Shown in pieces: positions 14,553 to 28,352 of a DNA stretch of 64,000 nt; positions within the stretch are counted from its first letter, which is position 1; each line of letters starts with the position of its first letter. A model generated the notes under the pieces. That model saw only the letters and a list, made by a program, of their open reading frames with translations, was not told the origin of the DNA and ran no database searches. The DNA comes from Tritrichomonas musculus (Eukaryota; Parabasalia; Tritrichomonadida; Tritrichomonadidae). The position numbers and the translations under genes are program-made. The DNA is taken from positions 42,492 through 106,491 of the forward strand of contig JAPFFF010000089.1 in NCBI GenBank assembly GCA_039105265.1. Direction: 5' to 3'.

Positions 14553-15092
14553 CAGATTCAACGAGAACTGCAGTTGAATCATCAGATGCAACGAGAACTG
14601 CAGTTGAATCATCAGATGCAACGAGAACTGCAGTTGAATCATCAGATTCAACGAGAACTGCAGTTGAATCATCAGATGCAACGAGAACTGCAGTTGAACC
14701 ATCAGATTCAACGAGAACTGCAGTTGAATCATCAGATGCAACGAGAACTACAGTTGAATCATCAGATTCAACGAGAACTGCAGTTGAATCATCAGATGCA
14801 ACGAGAACTACAGTTGAATCATCAGATTCAACGAGAACTGCAGTTGAATCATCAGATGCAACAAGAACTGCAGTTGAATCATCAGATTCAACGAGAACTG
14901 CAGTTGAATCATCAGATTCAACGAGAACTGCAGTTGAACCATCAGATTCAACGAGAACTACAGTTGAATCATCAGATTCAACGAGAACTGCAGTTGAATC
15001 ATCAGATTCAACGAGAACTACAGTTGAATCATCAGATTCAACGAGAACTGCAGTTGAATCATCAGATTCAACGAGAACTGCAGTTGAATCAT

Positions 15093-18000
15093 CAGATGCA
15101 GCGAGAACTGCAGTTGAATCATCAGATGCAACGAGAACTGCAGTTGAATCATCAGATTCAACGAGAACTGCAGTTGAACCATCAGATTCAACGAGAACTG
15201 CAGTTGAATCATCAGATGCAACGAGAACTACAGTTGAATCATCAGATTCAACGAGAACTGCAGTTGAATCATCAGATGCAACGAGAACTACAGTTGAATC
15301 ATCAGATTCAACGAGAACTGCAGTTGAATCATCAGATGCAACAAGAACTGCAGTTGAATCATCAGATTCAACGAGAACTGCAGTTGAATCATCAGATTCA
15401 ACGAGAACTGCAGTTGAACCATCAGATTCAACGAGAACTACAGTTGAATCATCAGATTCAACGAGAACTGCAGTTGAATCATCAGATTCAACGAGAACTA
15501 CAGTTGAATCATCAGATTCAACGAGAACTGCAGTTGAATCATCAGATGCAACGAGAACTACAGTTGAATCATCAGATTCAACGAGAACTGCAGTTGAATC
15601 ATCAGATGCAACGACAACTGCAGTTGAATCATCAGATGCAACGACAACTGCAGTTGAATCATCAGATGCAACGAGAACTGCAGTTGAATCATCAGATGCA
15701 ACGAGAACTGCAGTTTAATAATAAGATTCAACGAGAACTGCAGTTGAATCATCAGATGAAACAAGAACTGCAGTTGAATCATCAGATGCAACAAGAACTG
15801 CAGTTGAATCATCAGATTCAACGAGAACTGCAGTTGAATCATCAGATTCAACGAGAACTGCAGTTGAACCATCAGATTCAACGAGAACTACAGTTGAATC
15901 ATCAGATTCAACGAGAACTGCAGTTGAATCATCAGATTCAACGAGAACTACAGTTGAATCATCAGATTCAACGAGAACTGCAGTTGAATCATCAGATGCA
16001 ACGAGAACTACAGTTGAATCATCAGATTCAACGAGAACTGCAGTTGAATCATCAGATGCAACGACAACTGCAGTTGAATCATCAGATGCAACGACAACTG
16101 CAGTTGAATCATCAGATTCAACGAGAACTGCAGTTGAATCATCAGATGCAACGAGAACTGCAGTTGAATCATCAGATTCAACGAGAACTGCAGTTGAATC
16201 ATCAGATGCAACAAGAACTGCAGTTGAATCATCAGATTCAACGAGAACTGCAGTTGAATCATCAGATGCAACGAGAACTGCAGTTGAATCATCAGATGCA
16301 ACGAGAACTACAGTTGAATCATCAGATGCAACGAGAACTGCAGTTGAATCATCAGATGCAACGAGAACTGCAGTTTAATAATAAGATTCAACAAGAACTG
16401 CAGTTTAATCATAAGATTCAACGAGAACTGCAGTTTAATCATCAGATTCAACGAGAACTGTAGTTTAATAATAAGATTCAACAAGAACTGCAGTTGAATC
16501 ATCAGATGCAACGAGAACTGCAGTTGAATCATCAGATTCAACGAGAACTGCAGTTGAATCATCAGATGCAACGAGAACTGCAGTTGAATCATCAGATGCA
16601 ACGAGAACTGCAGTTGAATCATCAGATTCAACGAGAACTGCAGTTGAATCATCAGATGCAACGAGAACTGCAGTTGAACCATCAGATTCAACGAGAACTG
16701 CAGTTGAATCATCAGATGCAACGAGAACTACAGTTGAATCATCAGATTCAACGAGAACTGCAGTTGAATCATCAGATGCAACGAGAACTACAGTTGAATC
16801 ATCAGATTCAACGAGAACTGCAGTTGAATCATCAGATGCAACAAGAACTGCAGTTGAATCATCAGATTCAACGAGAACTGCAGTTGAATCATCAGATTCA
16901 ACGAGAACTGCAGTTGAACCATCAGATTCAACGAGAACTACAGTTGAATCATCAGATTCAACGAGAACTGCAGTTGAATCATCAGATTCAACGAGAACTA
17001 CAGTTGAATCATCAGATTCAACGAGAACTGCAGTTGAATCATCAGATGCAACGAGAACTACAGTTGAATCATCAGATTCAACGAGAACTGCAGTTGAATC
17101 ATCAGATGCAACGACAACTGCAGTTGAATCATCAGATGCAACGACAACTGCAGTTGAATCATCAGATTCAACGAGAACTGCAGTTGAATCATCAGATGCA
17201 ACGAGAACTGCAGTTGAATCATCAGATTCAACGAGAACTGCAGTTTAATAATAAGATGAAACAAGAACTGCAGTTGAATCATCAGATGCAACGAGAACTG
17301 CAGTTGAATCATCAGATGCAACGAGAACTGCAGTTGAATCATCAGATGCAACGACAACTGCAGTTGAATCATCAGATGCAACGAGAACTGCAGTTGAATC
17401 ATCAGATGCAACGAGAACTGCAGTTTAATAATAAGATGAAACAAGAACTGCAGTTGAATCATCAGATGCAACGACAACTGCAGTTGAATCATCAGATGCA
17501 ACGAGAACTGCAGTTGAATCATCAGATGCAACGAGAACTGCAGTTGAATCATCAGATTCAACGAGAACTGCAGTTGAATCATCAGATTCAACGAGAACTG
17601 CAGTTGAATCATCAGATGCAACGAGAACTGCAGTTGAATCATCAGATGCAACGAGAACTACAGTTGAATCATCAGATTCAACGAGAACTGCAGTTGAACC
17701 ATCAGATTCAACGAGAACTGCAGTTGAACCATCAGATTCAACGAGAACTGCAGTTGAATCATCAGATGCAACGAGAACTGCAGTTGAATCATCAGATGCA
17801 ACGAGAACTGCAGTTTAATAATAAGATTCAACAAGAACTGCAGTTTAATCATAAGATTCAACGAGAACTGCAGTTTAATCATCAGATTCAACGAGAACTG
17901 CAGTTTAATAATAAGATTCAACAAGAACTGCAGTTGAATCATCAGATGCAACGAGAACTGCAGTTGAATCATCAGATTCAACGAGAACTGCAGTTGAATC

Positions 18001-21000
18001 ATCAGATGCAACGACAACTGCAGTTGAATCATCAGATGCAACGAGAACTGCAGTTGAATCATCAGATTCAACGAGAACTGCAGTTGAATCATCAGATGCA
18101 ACGAGAACTGCAGTTGAACCATCAGATTCAACGAGAACTGCAGTTGAATCATCAGATGCAACGAGAACTACAGTTGAATCATCAGATTCAACGAGAACTG
18201 CAGTTGAATCATCAGATGCAACGAGAACTACAGTTGAATCATCAGATTCAACGAGAACTGCAGTTGAATCATCAGATGCAACAAGAACTGCAGTTGAATC
18301 ATCAGATTCAACGAGAACTGCAGTTGAATCATCAGATTCAACGAGAACTGCAGTTGAACCATCAGATTCAACGAGAACTACAGTTGAATCATCAGATTCA
18401 ACGAGAACTGCAGTTGAATCATCAGATTCAACGAGAACTACAGTTGAATCATCAGATTCAACGAGAACTGCAGTTGAATCATCAGATGCAACGAGAACTA
18501 CAGTTGAATCATCAGATTCAACGAGAACTGCAGTTGAATCATCAGATGCAACGACAACTGCAGTTGAATCATCAGATGCAACGACAACTGCAGTTGAATC
18601 ATCAGATTCAACGAGAACTGCAGTTGAATCATCAGATGCAACGAGAACTGCAGTTGAATCATCAGATTCAACGAGAACTGCAGTTTAATAATAAGATGAA
18701 ACAAGAACTGCAGTTGAATCATCAGATGCAACGAGAACTGCAGTTGAATCATCAGATGCAACGAGAACTGCAGTTGAATCATCAGATGCAACGACAACTG
18801 CAGTTGAATCATCAGATGCAACGAGAACTGCAGTTGAATCATCAGATGCAACGAGAACTGCAGTTTAATAATAAGATGAAACAAGAACTGCAGTTGAATC
18901 ATCAGATGCAACGACAACTGCAGTTGAATCATCAGATGCAACGAGAACTGCAGTTGAATCATCAGATGCAACGAGAACTGCAGTTGAATCATCAGATTCA
19001 ACGAGAACTGCAGTTGAATCATCAGATTCAACGAGAACTGCAGTTGAATCATCAGATGCAACGAGAACTGCAGTTGAATCATCAGATGCAACGAGAACTA
19101 CAGTTGAATCATCAGATTCAACGAGAACTGCAGTTGAACCATCAGATTCAACGAGAACTGCAGTTGAACCATCAGATTCAACGAGAACTGCAGTTGAATC
19201 ATCAGATGCAACGAGAACTGCAGTTGAATCATCAGATGCAACGAGAACTGCAGTTTAATAATAAGATGCAACAAGAACTGCAGTTGAATCATCAGATGCA
19301 ACGAGAACTGCAGTTGAATCATCAGATGCAACGAGAACTGCAGTTGAATCATCAGATACAGCGAGAACTGCAGTTGAATCATCAGATTCAACGAGAACTG
19401 CAGTTGAATCATCAGATTCAACGAGAACTGCAGTTGAATCATCAGATGCAACGAGAACTGCAGTTGAATCATCAGATGCAACGAGAACTACAGTTGAATC
19501 ATCAGATTCAACGAGAACTGCAGTTGAATCATCAGATTCAACGAGAACTGCAGTTGAATCATCAGATTCAACGAGAACTGCAGTTGAATCATCAGATGCA
19601 ACGAGAACTGCAGTTGAATCATCAGATTCAACGACAACTGCAGTTGAACCATCAGATTCAACGAGAACTGCAGTTGAATCATCAGATGCAACGAGAACTG
19701 CAGTTGAATCATCAGATGCAACGAGAACTGCAGTTGAATCATCAGATTCAACGAGAACTGCAGTTGAATCATCAGATGCAACGAGAACTGCAGTTGAATC
19801 ATCAGATTCAACGAGAACTGCAGTTGAATCATCAGATGCAACGAGAACTGCAGTTGAATCATCAGATGCAACGAGAACTGCAGTTTAATAATAAGATGCA
19901 ACGAGAACTGCAGTTGAATCATCAGATTCAACGAGAACTGCAGTTGAATCATCAGATGCAACGAGAACTGCAGTTGAATCATCAGATGCAGCGAGAACTG
20001 CAGTTTAATAATAAGATGAAACAAGAACTGCAGTTGAATCATCAGATGCAACGAGAACTGTAGTTGAATCATCAGATGCAACGAGAACTGCAGTTGAATC
20101 ATCAGATGCAACGAGAACTGCAGTTGAATCATCAGATGCAGCGAGAACTGCAGTTTAATAATAAGATGAAACAAGAACTGCAGTTGAATCATCAGATGCA
20201 ACGAGAACTGCAGTTGAATCATCAGATGCAGCGAGAACTGCAGTTTAATAATAAGATGAAACAAGAACTGCAGTTGAATCATCAGATTCAACGAGAACTG
20301 CAGTTGAATCATCAGATGCAACGAGAACTGCAGTTGAATCATCAGATGCAACGAGAACTGCAGTTGAATCATCAGATGCAACGAGAACTGCAGTTGAATC
20401 ATCAGATTCAACGAGAACTGCAGTTGAATCATCAGATGCAACGACAACTGCAGTTGAATCATCAGATTCAACGAGAACTGCAGTTGAATCATCAGATTCA
20501 ACGAGAACTGCAGTTGAATCATCAGATGCAACGAGAACTGCAGTTGAATCATCAGATTCAACGAGAACTGCAGTTTAATAATAAGATTCAACGAGAACTG
20601 CAGTTTAATAATAAGATGAAACAAGAACTGCAGTTGAATAATCAGATGCAACGAGAACTGCAGTTGAATCATCAGATTCAACGACAACTGCAGTTGAATC
20701 ATCAGATTCAACGAGAACTGCAGTTGAATCATCAGATGCAACGAGAACTGCAGTTGAATCATCAGATTCAACGAGAACTGCAGTTTAATAATAAGATTCA
20801 ACGAGAACTGCAGTTTAATAATAAGATGAAACAAGAACTGCAGTTGAATAATCAGATGCAACGAGAACTGCAGTTGAATCATCAGATGCAACGAGAACTG
20901 CAGTTGAATCATCAGATGCAACGAGAACTGCAGTTGAATCATCAGATTCAACGAGAACTGCAGTTGAATCATCAGATGCAACGAGAACTGCAGTTGAATC

Positions 21001-24000
21001 ATCAGATTCAACGAGAACTTCAGTTGAATCATCAGATTCAACGAGAACTGCAGTTGAATCATCAGATGCAACGAGAACTGCAGTTGAATCATCAGATGAA
21101 ACAAGAACTGCAGTTGAATCATCAGATGCAACGAGAACTGCAGTTGAATCATCAGATGCAACGAGAACTGCAGTTGAATCATCAGATGCAACGAGAACTG
21201 CAGTTGAATCATCAGATGCAACGAGAACTGCAGTTGAATCATCAGATGCAACGAGAACTGCAGTTGAATCATCAGATTCAACGAGAACTGCAGTTGAATC
21301 ATCAGATGCAACGAGAACTGCAGTTGAATCATCAGATGCAACGAGAACTGCAGTTGAATCATCAGATTCAACGAGAACTGCAGTTGAATCATCAGATTCA
21401 ACGAGAACTGCAGTTGAATCATCAGATTCAACGAGAACTGCAGTTGAATCATCAGATGCAACGACAACTGCAGTTGAATCATCAGATGCAACGACAACTG
21501 CAGTTGAATCATCAGATGCAACGAGAACTGCAGTTGAATCATCAGATGCAACGAGAACTGCAGTTTAATAATAAGATTCAACGAGAACTGCAGTTGAATC
21601 ATCAGATGAAACAAGAACTGCAGTTGAATCATCAGATGCAACAAGAACTGCAGTTGAATCATCAGATTCAACGAGAACTGCAGTTGAATCATCAGATTCA
21701 ACGAGAACTGCAGTTGAACCATCAGATTCAACGAGAACTACAGTTGAATCATCAGATTCAACGAGAACTGCAGTTGAATCATCAGATTCAACGAGAACTA
21801 CAGTTGAATCATCAGATTCAACGAGAACTGCAGTTGAATCATCAGATGCAACGAGAACTACAGTTGAATCATCAGATTCAACGAGAACTGCAGTTGAATC
21901 ATCAGATGCAACGACAACTGCAGTTGAATCATCAGATGCAACGACAACTGCAGTTGAATCATCAGATTCAACGAGAACTGCAGTTGAATCATCAGATGCA
22001 ACGAGAACTGCAGTTGAATCATCAGATTCAACGAGAACTGCAGTTGAATCATCAGATGCAACAAGAACTGCAGTTGAATCATCAGATTCAACGAGAACTG
22101 CAGTTGAATCATCAGATGCAACGAGAACTGCAGTTGAATCATCAGATGCAACGAGAACTGCAGTTGAATCATCAGATGCAACGAGAACTGCAGTTGAATC
22201 ATCAGATGCAACGAGAACTGCAGTTTAATAATAAGATTCAACAAGAACTGCAGTTTAATCATAAGATTCAACGAGAACTGCAGTTTAATCATAAGATTCA
22301 ACGAGAACTGCAGTTTAATAATAAGATTCAACAAGAACTGCAGTTGAATCATCAGATGCAACGAGAACTGCAGTTGAATCATCAGATTCAACGAGAACTG
22401 CAGTTGAATCATCAGATTCAACGAGAACTGCAGTTGAATCATCAGATGCAACGAGAACTGCAGTTGAATCATCAGATGCAACGAGAACTGCAGTTGAATC
22501 ATCAGATGCAACGAGAACTGCAGTTGAATCATCAGATTCAACGAGAACTGCAGTTGAATCATCAGATGCAACGAGAACTGCAGTTGAACCATCAGATTCA
22601 ACGAGAACTGCAGTTGAATCATCAGATGCAACGAGAACTACAGTTGAATCATCAGATTCAACGAGAACTGCAGTTGAATCATCAGATGCAACGAGAACTA
22701 CAGTTGAATCATCAGATTCAACGAGAACTGCAGTTGAATCATCAGATGCAACAAGAACTGCAGTTGAATCATCAGATTCAACGAGAACTGCAGTTGAATC
22801 ATCAGATTCAACGAGAACTGCAGTTGAACCATCAGATTCAACGAGAACTACAGTTGAATCATCAGATTCAACGAGAACTGCAGTTGAATCATCAGATTCA
22901 ACGAGAACTACAGTTGAATCATCAGATGCAACGAGAACTGCAGTTGAATCATCAGATGCAACGAGAACTGCAGTTGAATCATCAGATGCAACGAGAACTG
23001 CAGTTGAATCATCAGATTCAACGAGAACTGCAGTTGAATCATCAGATGCAACGAGAACTGCAGTTGAATCATCAGATGAAATAAGAACTGCAGTTGAATC
23101 ATCAGATTCAACGAGAACTGCAGTTGAACCATCAGATTCAACGAGAACTGCAGTTGAATCATCAGATGCAACGACAACTGCAGTTGAATCATCAGATGCA
23201 ACGAGAACTGCAGTTGAATCATCAGATGCAACGAGAACTGCAGTTGAATCATCAGATTCAACGAGAACTGCAGTTGAATCATCAGATGCAACGACAACTG
23301 CAGTTGAATCATCAGATGCAACGAGAACTGCAGTTGAATCATCAGATGCAACGAGAACTGCAGTTGAATCATCAGATTCAACGAGAACTGCAGTTGAACC
23401 ATCAGATTCAACGAGAACTGCAGTTGAATCATCAGATGCAACGAGAACTACAGTTGAATCATCAGATTCAACGAGAACTGCAGTTGAATCATCAGATGCA
23501 ACGAGAACTACAGTTGAATCATCAGATTCAACGAGAACTGCAGTTGAATCATCAGATGCAACAAGAACTGCAGTTGAATCATCAGATTCAACGAGAACTG
23601 CAGTTGAATCATCAGATTCAACGAGAACTGCAGTTGAACCATCAGATTCAACGAGAACTACAGTTGAATCATCAGATTCAACGAGAACTGCAGTTGAATC
23701 ATCAGATTCAACGAGAACTACAGTTGAATCATCAGATTCAACGAGAACTGCAGTTGAATCATCAGATGCAACGAGAACTACAGTTGAATCATCAGATTCA
23801 ACGAGAACTGCAGTTGAATCATCAGATGCAACGACAACTGCAGTTGAATCATCAGATGCAACGACAACTGCAGTTGAATCATCAGATGCAACGAGAACTG
23901 CAGTTGAATCATCAGATGCAACGAGAACTGCAGTTTAATAATAAGATTCAACGAGAACTGCAGTTGAATCATCAGATGAAACAAGAACTGCAGTTGAATC

Positions 24001-25202
24001 ATCAGATGCAACAAGAACTGCAGTTGAATCATCAGATTCAACGAGAACTGCAGTTGAATCATCAGATTCAACGAGAACTGCAGTTGAACCATCAGATTCA
24101 ACGAGAACTACAGTTGAATCATCAGATTCAACGAGAACTGCAGTTGAATCATCAGATTCAACGAGAACTACAGTTGAATCATCAGATTCAACGAGAACTG
24201 CAGTTGAATCATCAGATGCAACGAGAACTACAGTTGAATCATCAGATTCAACGAGAACTGCAGTTGAATCATCAGATGCAACGACAACTGCAGTTGAATC
24301 ATCAGATGCAACGACAACTGCAGTTGAATCATCAGATTCAACGAGAACTGCAGTTGAATCATCAGATGCAACGAGAACTGCAGTTGAATCATCAGATTCA
24401 ACGAGAACTGCAGTTGAATCATCAGATGCAACAAGAACTGCAGTTGAATCATCAGATTCAACGAGAACTGCAGTTGAATCATCAGATGCAACGAGAACTG
24501 CAGTTGAATCATCAGATGCAACGAGAACTGCAGTTGAATCATCAGATGCAACGAGAACTGCAGTTGAATCATCAGATGCAACGAGAACTGCAGTTTAATA
24601 ATAAGATTCAACAAGAACTGCAGTTTAATCATAAGATTCAACGAGAACTGCAGTTTAATCATCAGATTCAACGAGAACTGCAGTTTAATAATAAGATTCA
24701 ACAAGAACTGCAGTTTAATAATAAGATTCAACAAGAACTGCAGTTGAATCATCAGATGCAACGAGAACTGCAGTTGAATCATCAGATTCAACGAGAACTG
24801 CAGTTGAATCATCAGATTCAACGAGAACTGCAGTTGAATCATCAGATGCAACGAGAACTGCAGTTGAATCATCAGATGCAACGAGAACTGCAGTTGAATC
24901 ATCAGATTCAACGAGAACTGCAGTTGAATCATCAGATGCAACGAGAACTGCAGTTGAATCATCAGATGCAACGAGAACTGCAGTTGAATCATCAGATTCA
25001 ACGAGAACTGCAGTTGAATCATCAGATGCAACGAGAACTGCAGTTGAATCATCAGATTCAACGAGAACTGCAGTTGAATCATCAGATGCAACGAGAACTG
25101 CAGTTGAACCATCAGATTCAACGAGAACTGCAGTTGAATCATCAGATGCAACGAGAACTACAGTTGAATCATCAGATTCAACGAGAACTGCAGTTGAATC
25201 AT
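15093..25202. repeat. About 10-kb segmental duplication, copy B
   Basis: This is the partner of 3841-13890 (offset 11,252, becoming 11,312 after a 60-bp gain near 25.0 kb). Unit type and silent variants agree almost everywhere I compared, including rare markers. Units at 14553-15092, just upstream, resemble the start of copy B (Gp/T/Ga/T/Ga/T/Gq/T/Tp/Ta), which suggests a further short duplication at the junction. Confidence 0.9.
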
Positions 25203-28200
25203 CAGATGCAACAAGAACTGCAGTTGAATCATCAGATTCAACGAGAACTGCAGTTGAATCATCAGATTCAACGAGAACTGCAGTTGAACCATCAGATTCA
25301 ACGAGAACTACAGTTGAATCATCAGATTCAACGAGAACTGCAGTTTAATAATAAGATTCAACAAGAACTGCAGTTTAATAATAAGATTCAACAAGAACTG
25401 CAGTTGAATCATCAGATGCAACGAGAACTGCAGTTGAATCATCAGATTCAACGAGAACTGCAGTTGAATCATCAGATTCAACGAGAACTGCAGTTGAATC
25501 ATCAGATGCAACGAGAACTGCAGTTGAATCATCAGATGCAACGAGAACTGCAGTTGAATCATCAGATTCAACGAGAACTGCAGTTGAATCATCAGATGCA
25601 ACGAGAACTGCAGTTGAATCATCAGATGCAACGAGAACTGCAGTTGAATCATCAGATTCAACGAGAACTGCAGTTGAATCATCAGATGCAACGAGAACTG
25701 CAGTTGAATCATCAGATTCAACGAGAACTGCAGTTGAATCATCAGATGCAACGAGAACTGCAGTTGAACCATCAGATTCAACGAGAACTGCAGTTGAATC
25801 ATCAGATGCAACGAGAACTACAGTTGAATCATCAGATTCAACGAGAACTGCAGTTGAATCATCAGATGCAACAAGAACTGCAGTTGAATCATCAGATTCA
25901 ACGAGAACTGCAGTTGAATCATCAGATTCAACGAGAACTGCAGTTGAATCATCAGATGCAACGAGAACTGCAGTTGAATCATCAGATTCAACGAGAACTG
26001 CAGTTGAATCATCAGATGCAACGAGAACTGCAGTTGAATCATCAGATGCAACGAGAACTGCAGTTGAATCATCAGATTCAACGAGAACTGCAGTTGAATC
26101 ATCAGATGCAACGAGAACTGCAGTTGAATCATCAGATTCAACGAGAACTGCAGTTGAATCATCAGATTCAACGAGAACTGCAGTTGAATCATCAGATGCA
26201 ACGAGAACTGCAGTTGAATCATCAGATGCAACGAGAACTGCAGTTGAATCATCAGATTCAACGAGAACTGCAGTTGAATCATCAGATGCAACGAGAACTG
26301 CAGTTGAATCATCAGATGCAACGAGAACTGCAGTTGAATCATCAGATTCAACGAGAACTGCAGTTGAATCATCAGATGCAACGAGAACTGCAGTTGAATC
26401 ATCAGATTCAACGAGAACTGCAGTTGAATCATCAGATGCAACGAGAACTGCAGTTGAACCATCAGATTCAACGAGAACTGCAGTTGAATCATCAGATGCA
26501 ACGAGAACTACAGTTGAATCATCAGATTCAACGAGAACTGCAGTTGAATCATCAGATGCAACAAGAACTGCAGTTGAATCATCAGATTCAACGAGAACTG
26601 CAGTTGAACCATCAGATTCAACGAGAACTACAGTTGAATCATCAGATTCAACGAGAACTGCAGTTTAATAATAAGATTCAACAAGAACTGCAGTTTAATA
26701 ATAAGATTCAACAAGAACTGCAGTTGAATCATCAGATGCAACGAGAACTGCAGTTGAATCATCAGATTCAACGAGAACTGCAGTTGAATCATCAGATTCA
26801 ACGAGAACTGCAGTTGAATCATCAGATGCAACGAGAACTGCAGTTGAATCATCAGATGCAACGAGAACTGCAGTTGAATCATCAGATGCAACGAGAACTG
26901 CAGTTGAATCATCAGATGCAACGAGAACTGCAGTTGAATCATCAGATTCAACGAGAACTGCAGTTGAATCATCAGATTCAACGAGAACTGCAGTTGAATC
27001 ATCAGATGCAACGAGAACTGCAGTTGAATCATCAGATGCAACGAGAACTGCAGTTGAATCATCAGATTCAACGAGAACTGCAGTTGAATCATCAGATGCA
27101 ACGAGAACTGCAGTTGAATCATCAGATGCAACGAGAACTGCAGTTGAATCATCAGATTCAACGAGAACTGCAGTTGAATCATCAGATGCAACGAGAACTG
27201 CAGTTGAATCATCAGATTCAACGAGAACTGCAGTTGAATCATCAGATGCAACGAGAACTGCAGTTGAATCATCAGATTCAACGAGAACTGCAGTTGAATC
27301 ATCAGATGCAACGAGAACTACAGTTGAATCATCAGATTCAACGAGAACTGCAGTTGAATCATCAGATGCAACAAGAACTGCAGTTGAATCATCAGATTCA
27401 ACGAGAACTGCAGTTGAATCATCAGATTCAACGAGAACTGCAGTTGAACCATCAGATTCAACGAGAACTACAGTTGAATCATCAGATTCAACGAGAACTG
27501 CAGTTTAATAATAAGATTCAACAAGAACTGCAGTTTAATCATCAGATTCAACGAGAACTGCAGTTTAATAATAAGATTCAACAAGAACTGCAGTTTAATA
27601 ATAAGATTCAACAAGAACTGCAGTTGAATCATCAGATGCAACGAGAACTGCAGTTGAATCATCAGATTCAACGAGAACTGCAGTTGAATCATCAGATTCA
27701 ACGAGAACTGCAGTTGAATCATCAGATGCAACGAGAACTGCAGTTGAATCATCAGATGCAACGAGAACTGCAGTTGAATCATCAGATGCAACGAGAACTG
27801 CAGTTTAATAATAAGATTCAACAAGAACTGCAGTTTAATCATAAGATTCAACGAGAACTGCAGTTTAATCATCAGATTCAACGAGAACTGCAGTTTAATA
27901 ATAAGATTCAACAAGAACTGCAGTTTAATAATAAGATTCAACAAGAACTGCAGTTGAATCATCAGATGCAACGAGAACTGCAGTTGAATCATCAGATTCA
28001 ACGAGAACTGCAGTTGAATCATCAGATTCAACGAGAACTGCAGTTGAATCATCAGATGCAACGAGAACTGCAGTTGAATCATCAGATGCAACGAGAACTG
28101 CAGTTGAATCATCAGATTCAACGAGAACTGCAGTTGAATCATCAGATGCAACGAGAACTGCAGTTGAATCATCAGATGCAACGAGAACTGCAGTTGAATC

Positions 28201-28352
28201 ATCAGATTCAACGAGAACTGCAGTTGAATCATCAGATGCAACGAGAACTGCAGTTGAATCATCAGATTCAACGAGAACTGCAGTTGAATCATCAGATGCA
28301 ACGAGAACTGCAGTTGAACCATCAGATTCAACGAGAACTGCAGTTGAATCAT
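25143..28352. repeat. Higher-order repeat domain, first round (660/690/810/1050 bp)
   Basis: Taking the Ga unit that starts the motif Ga-T-Gq as marker, periods are 25143-25802 (22 units), 25803-26492 (23), 26493-27302 (27) and 27303-28352 (35). The F/K pair follows Ta in three of the four periods. The 690-bp period instead continues T, T, G, T, G, G. Length differences between periods are whole numbers of 30-bp units. Confidence 0.88.
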
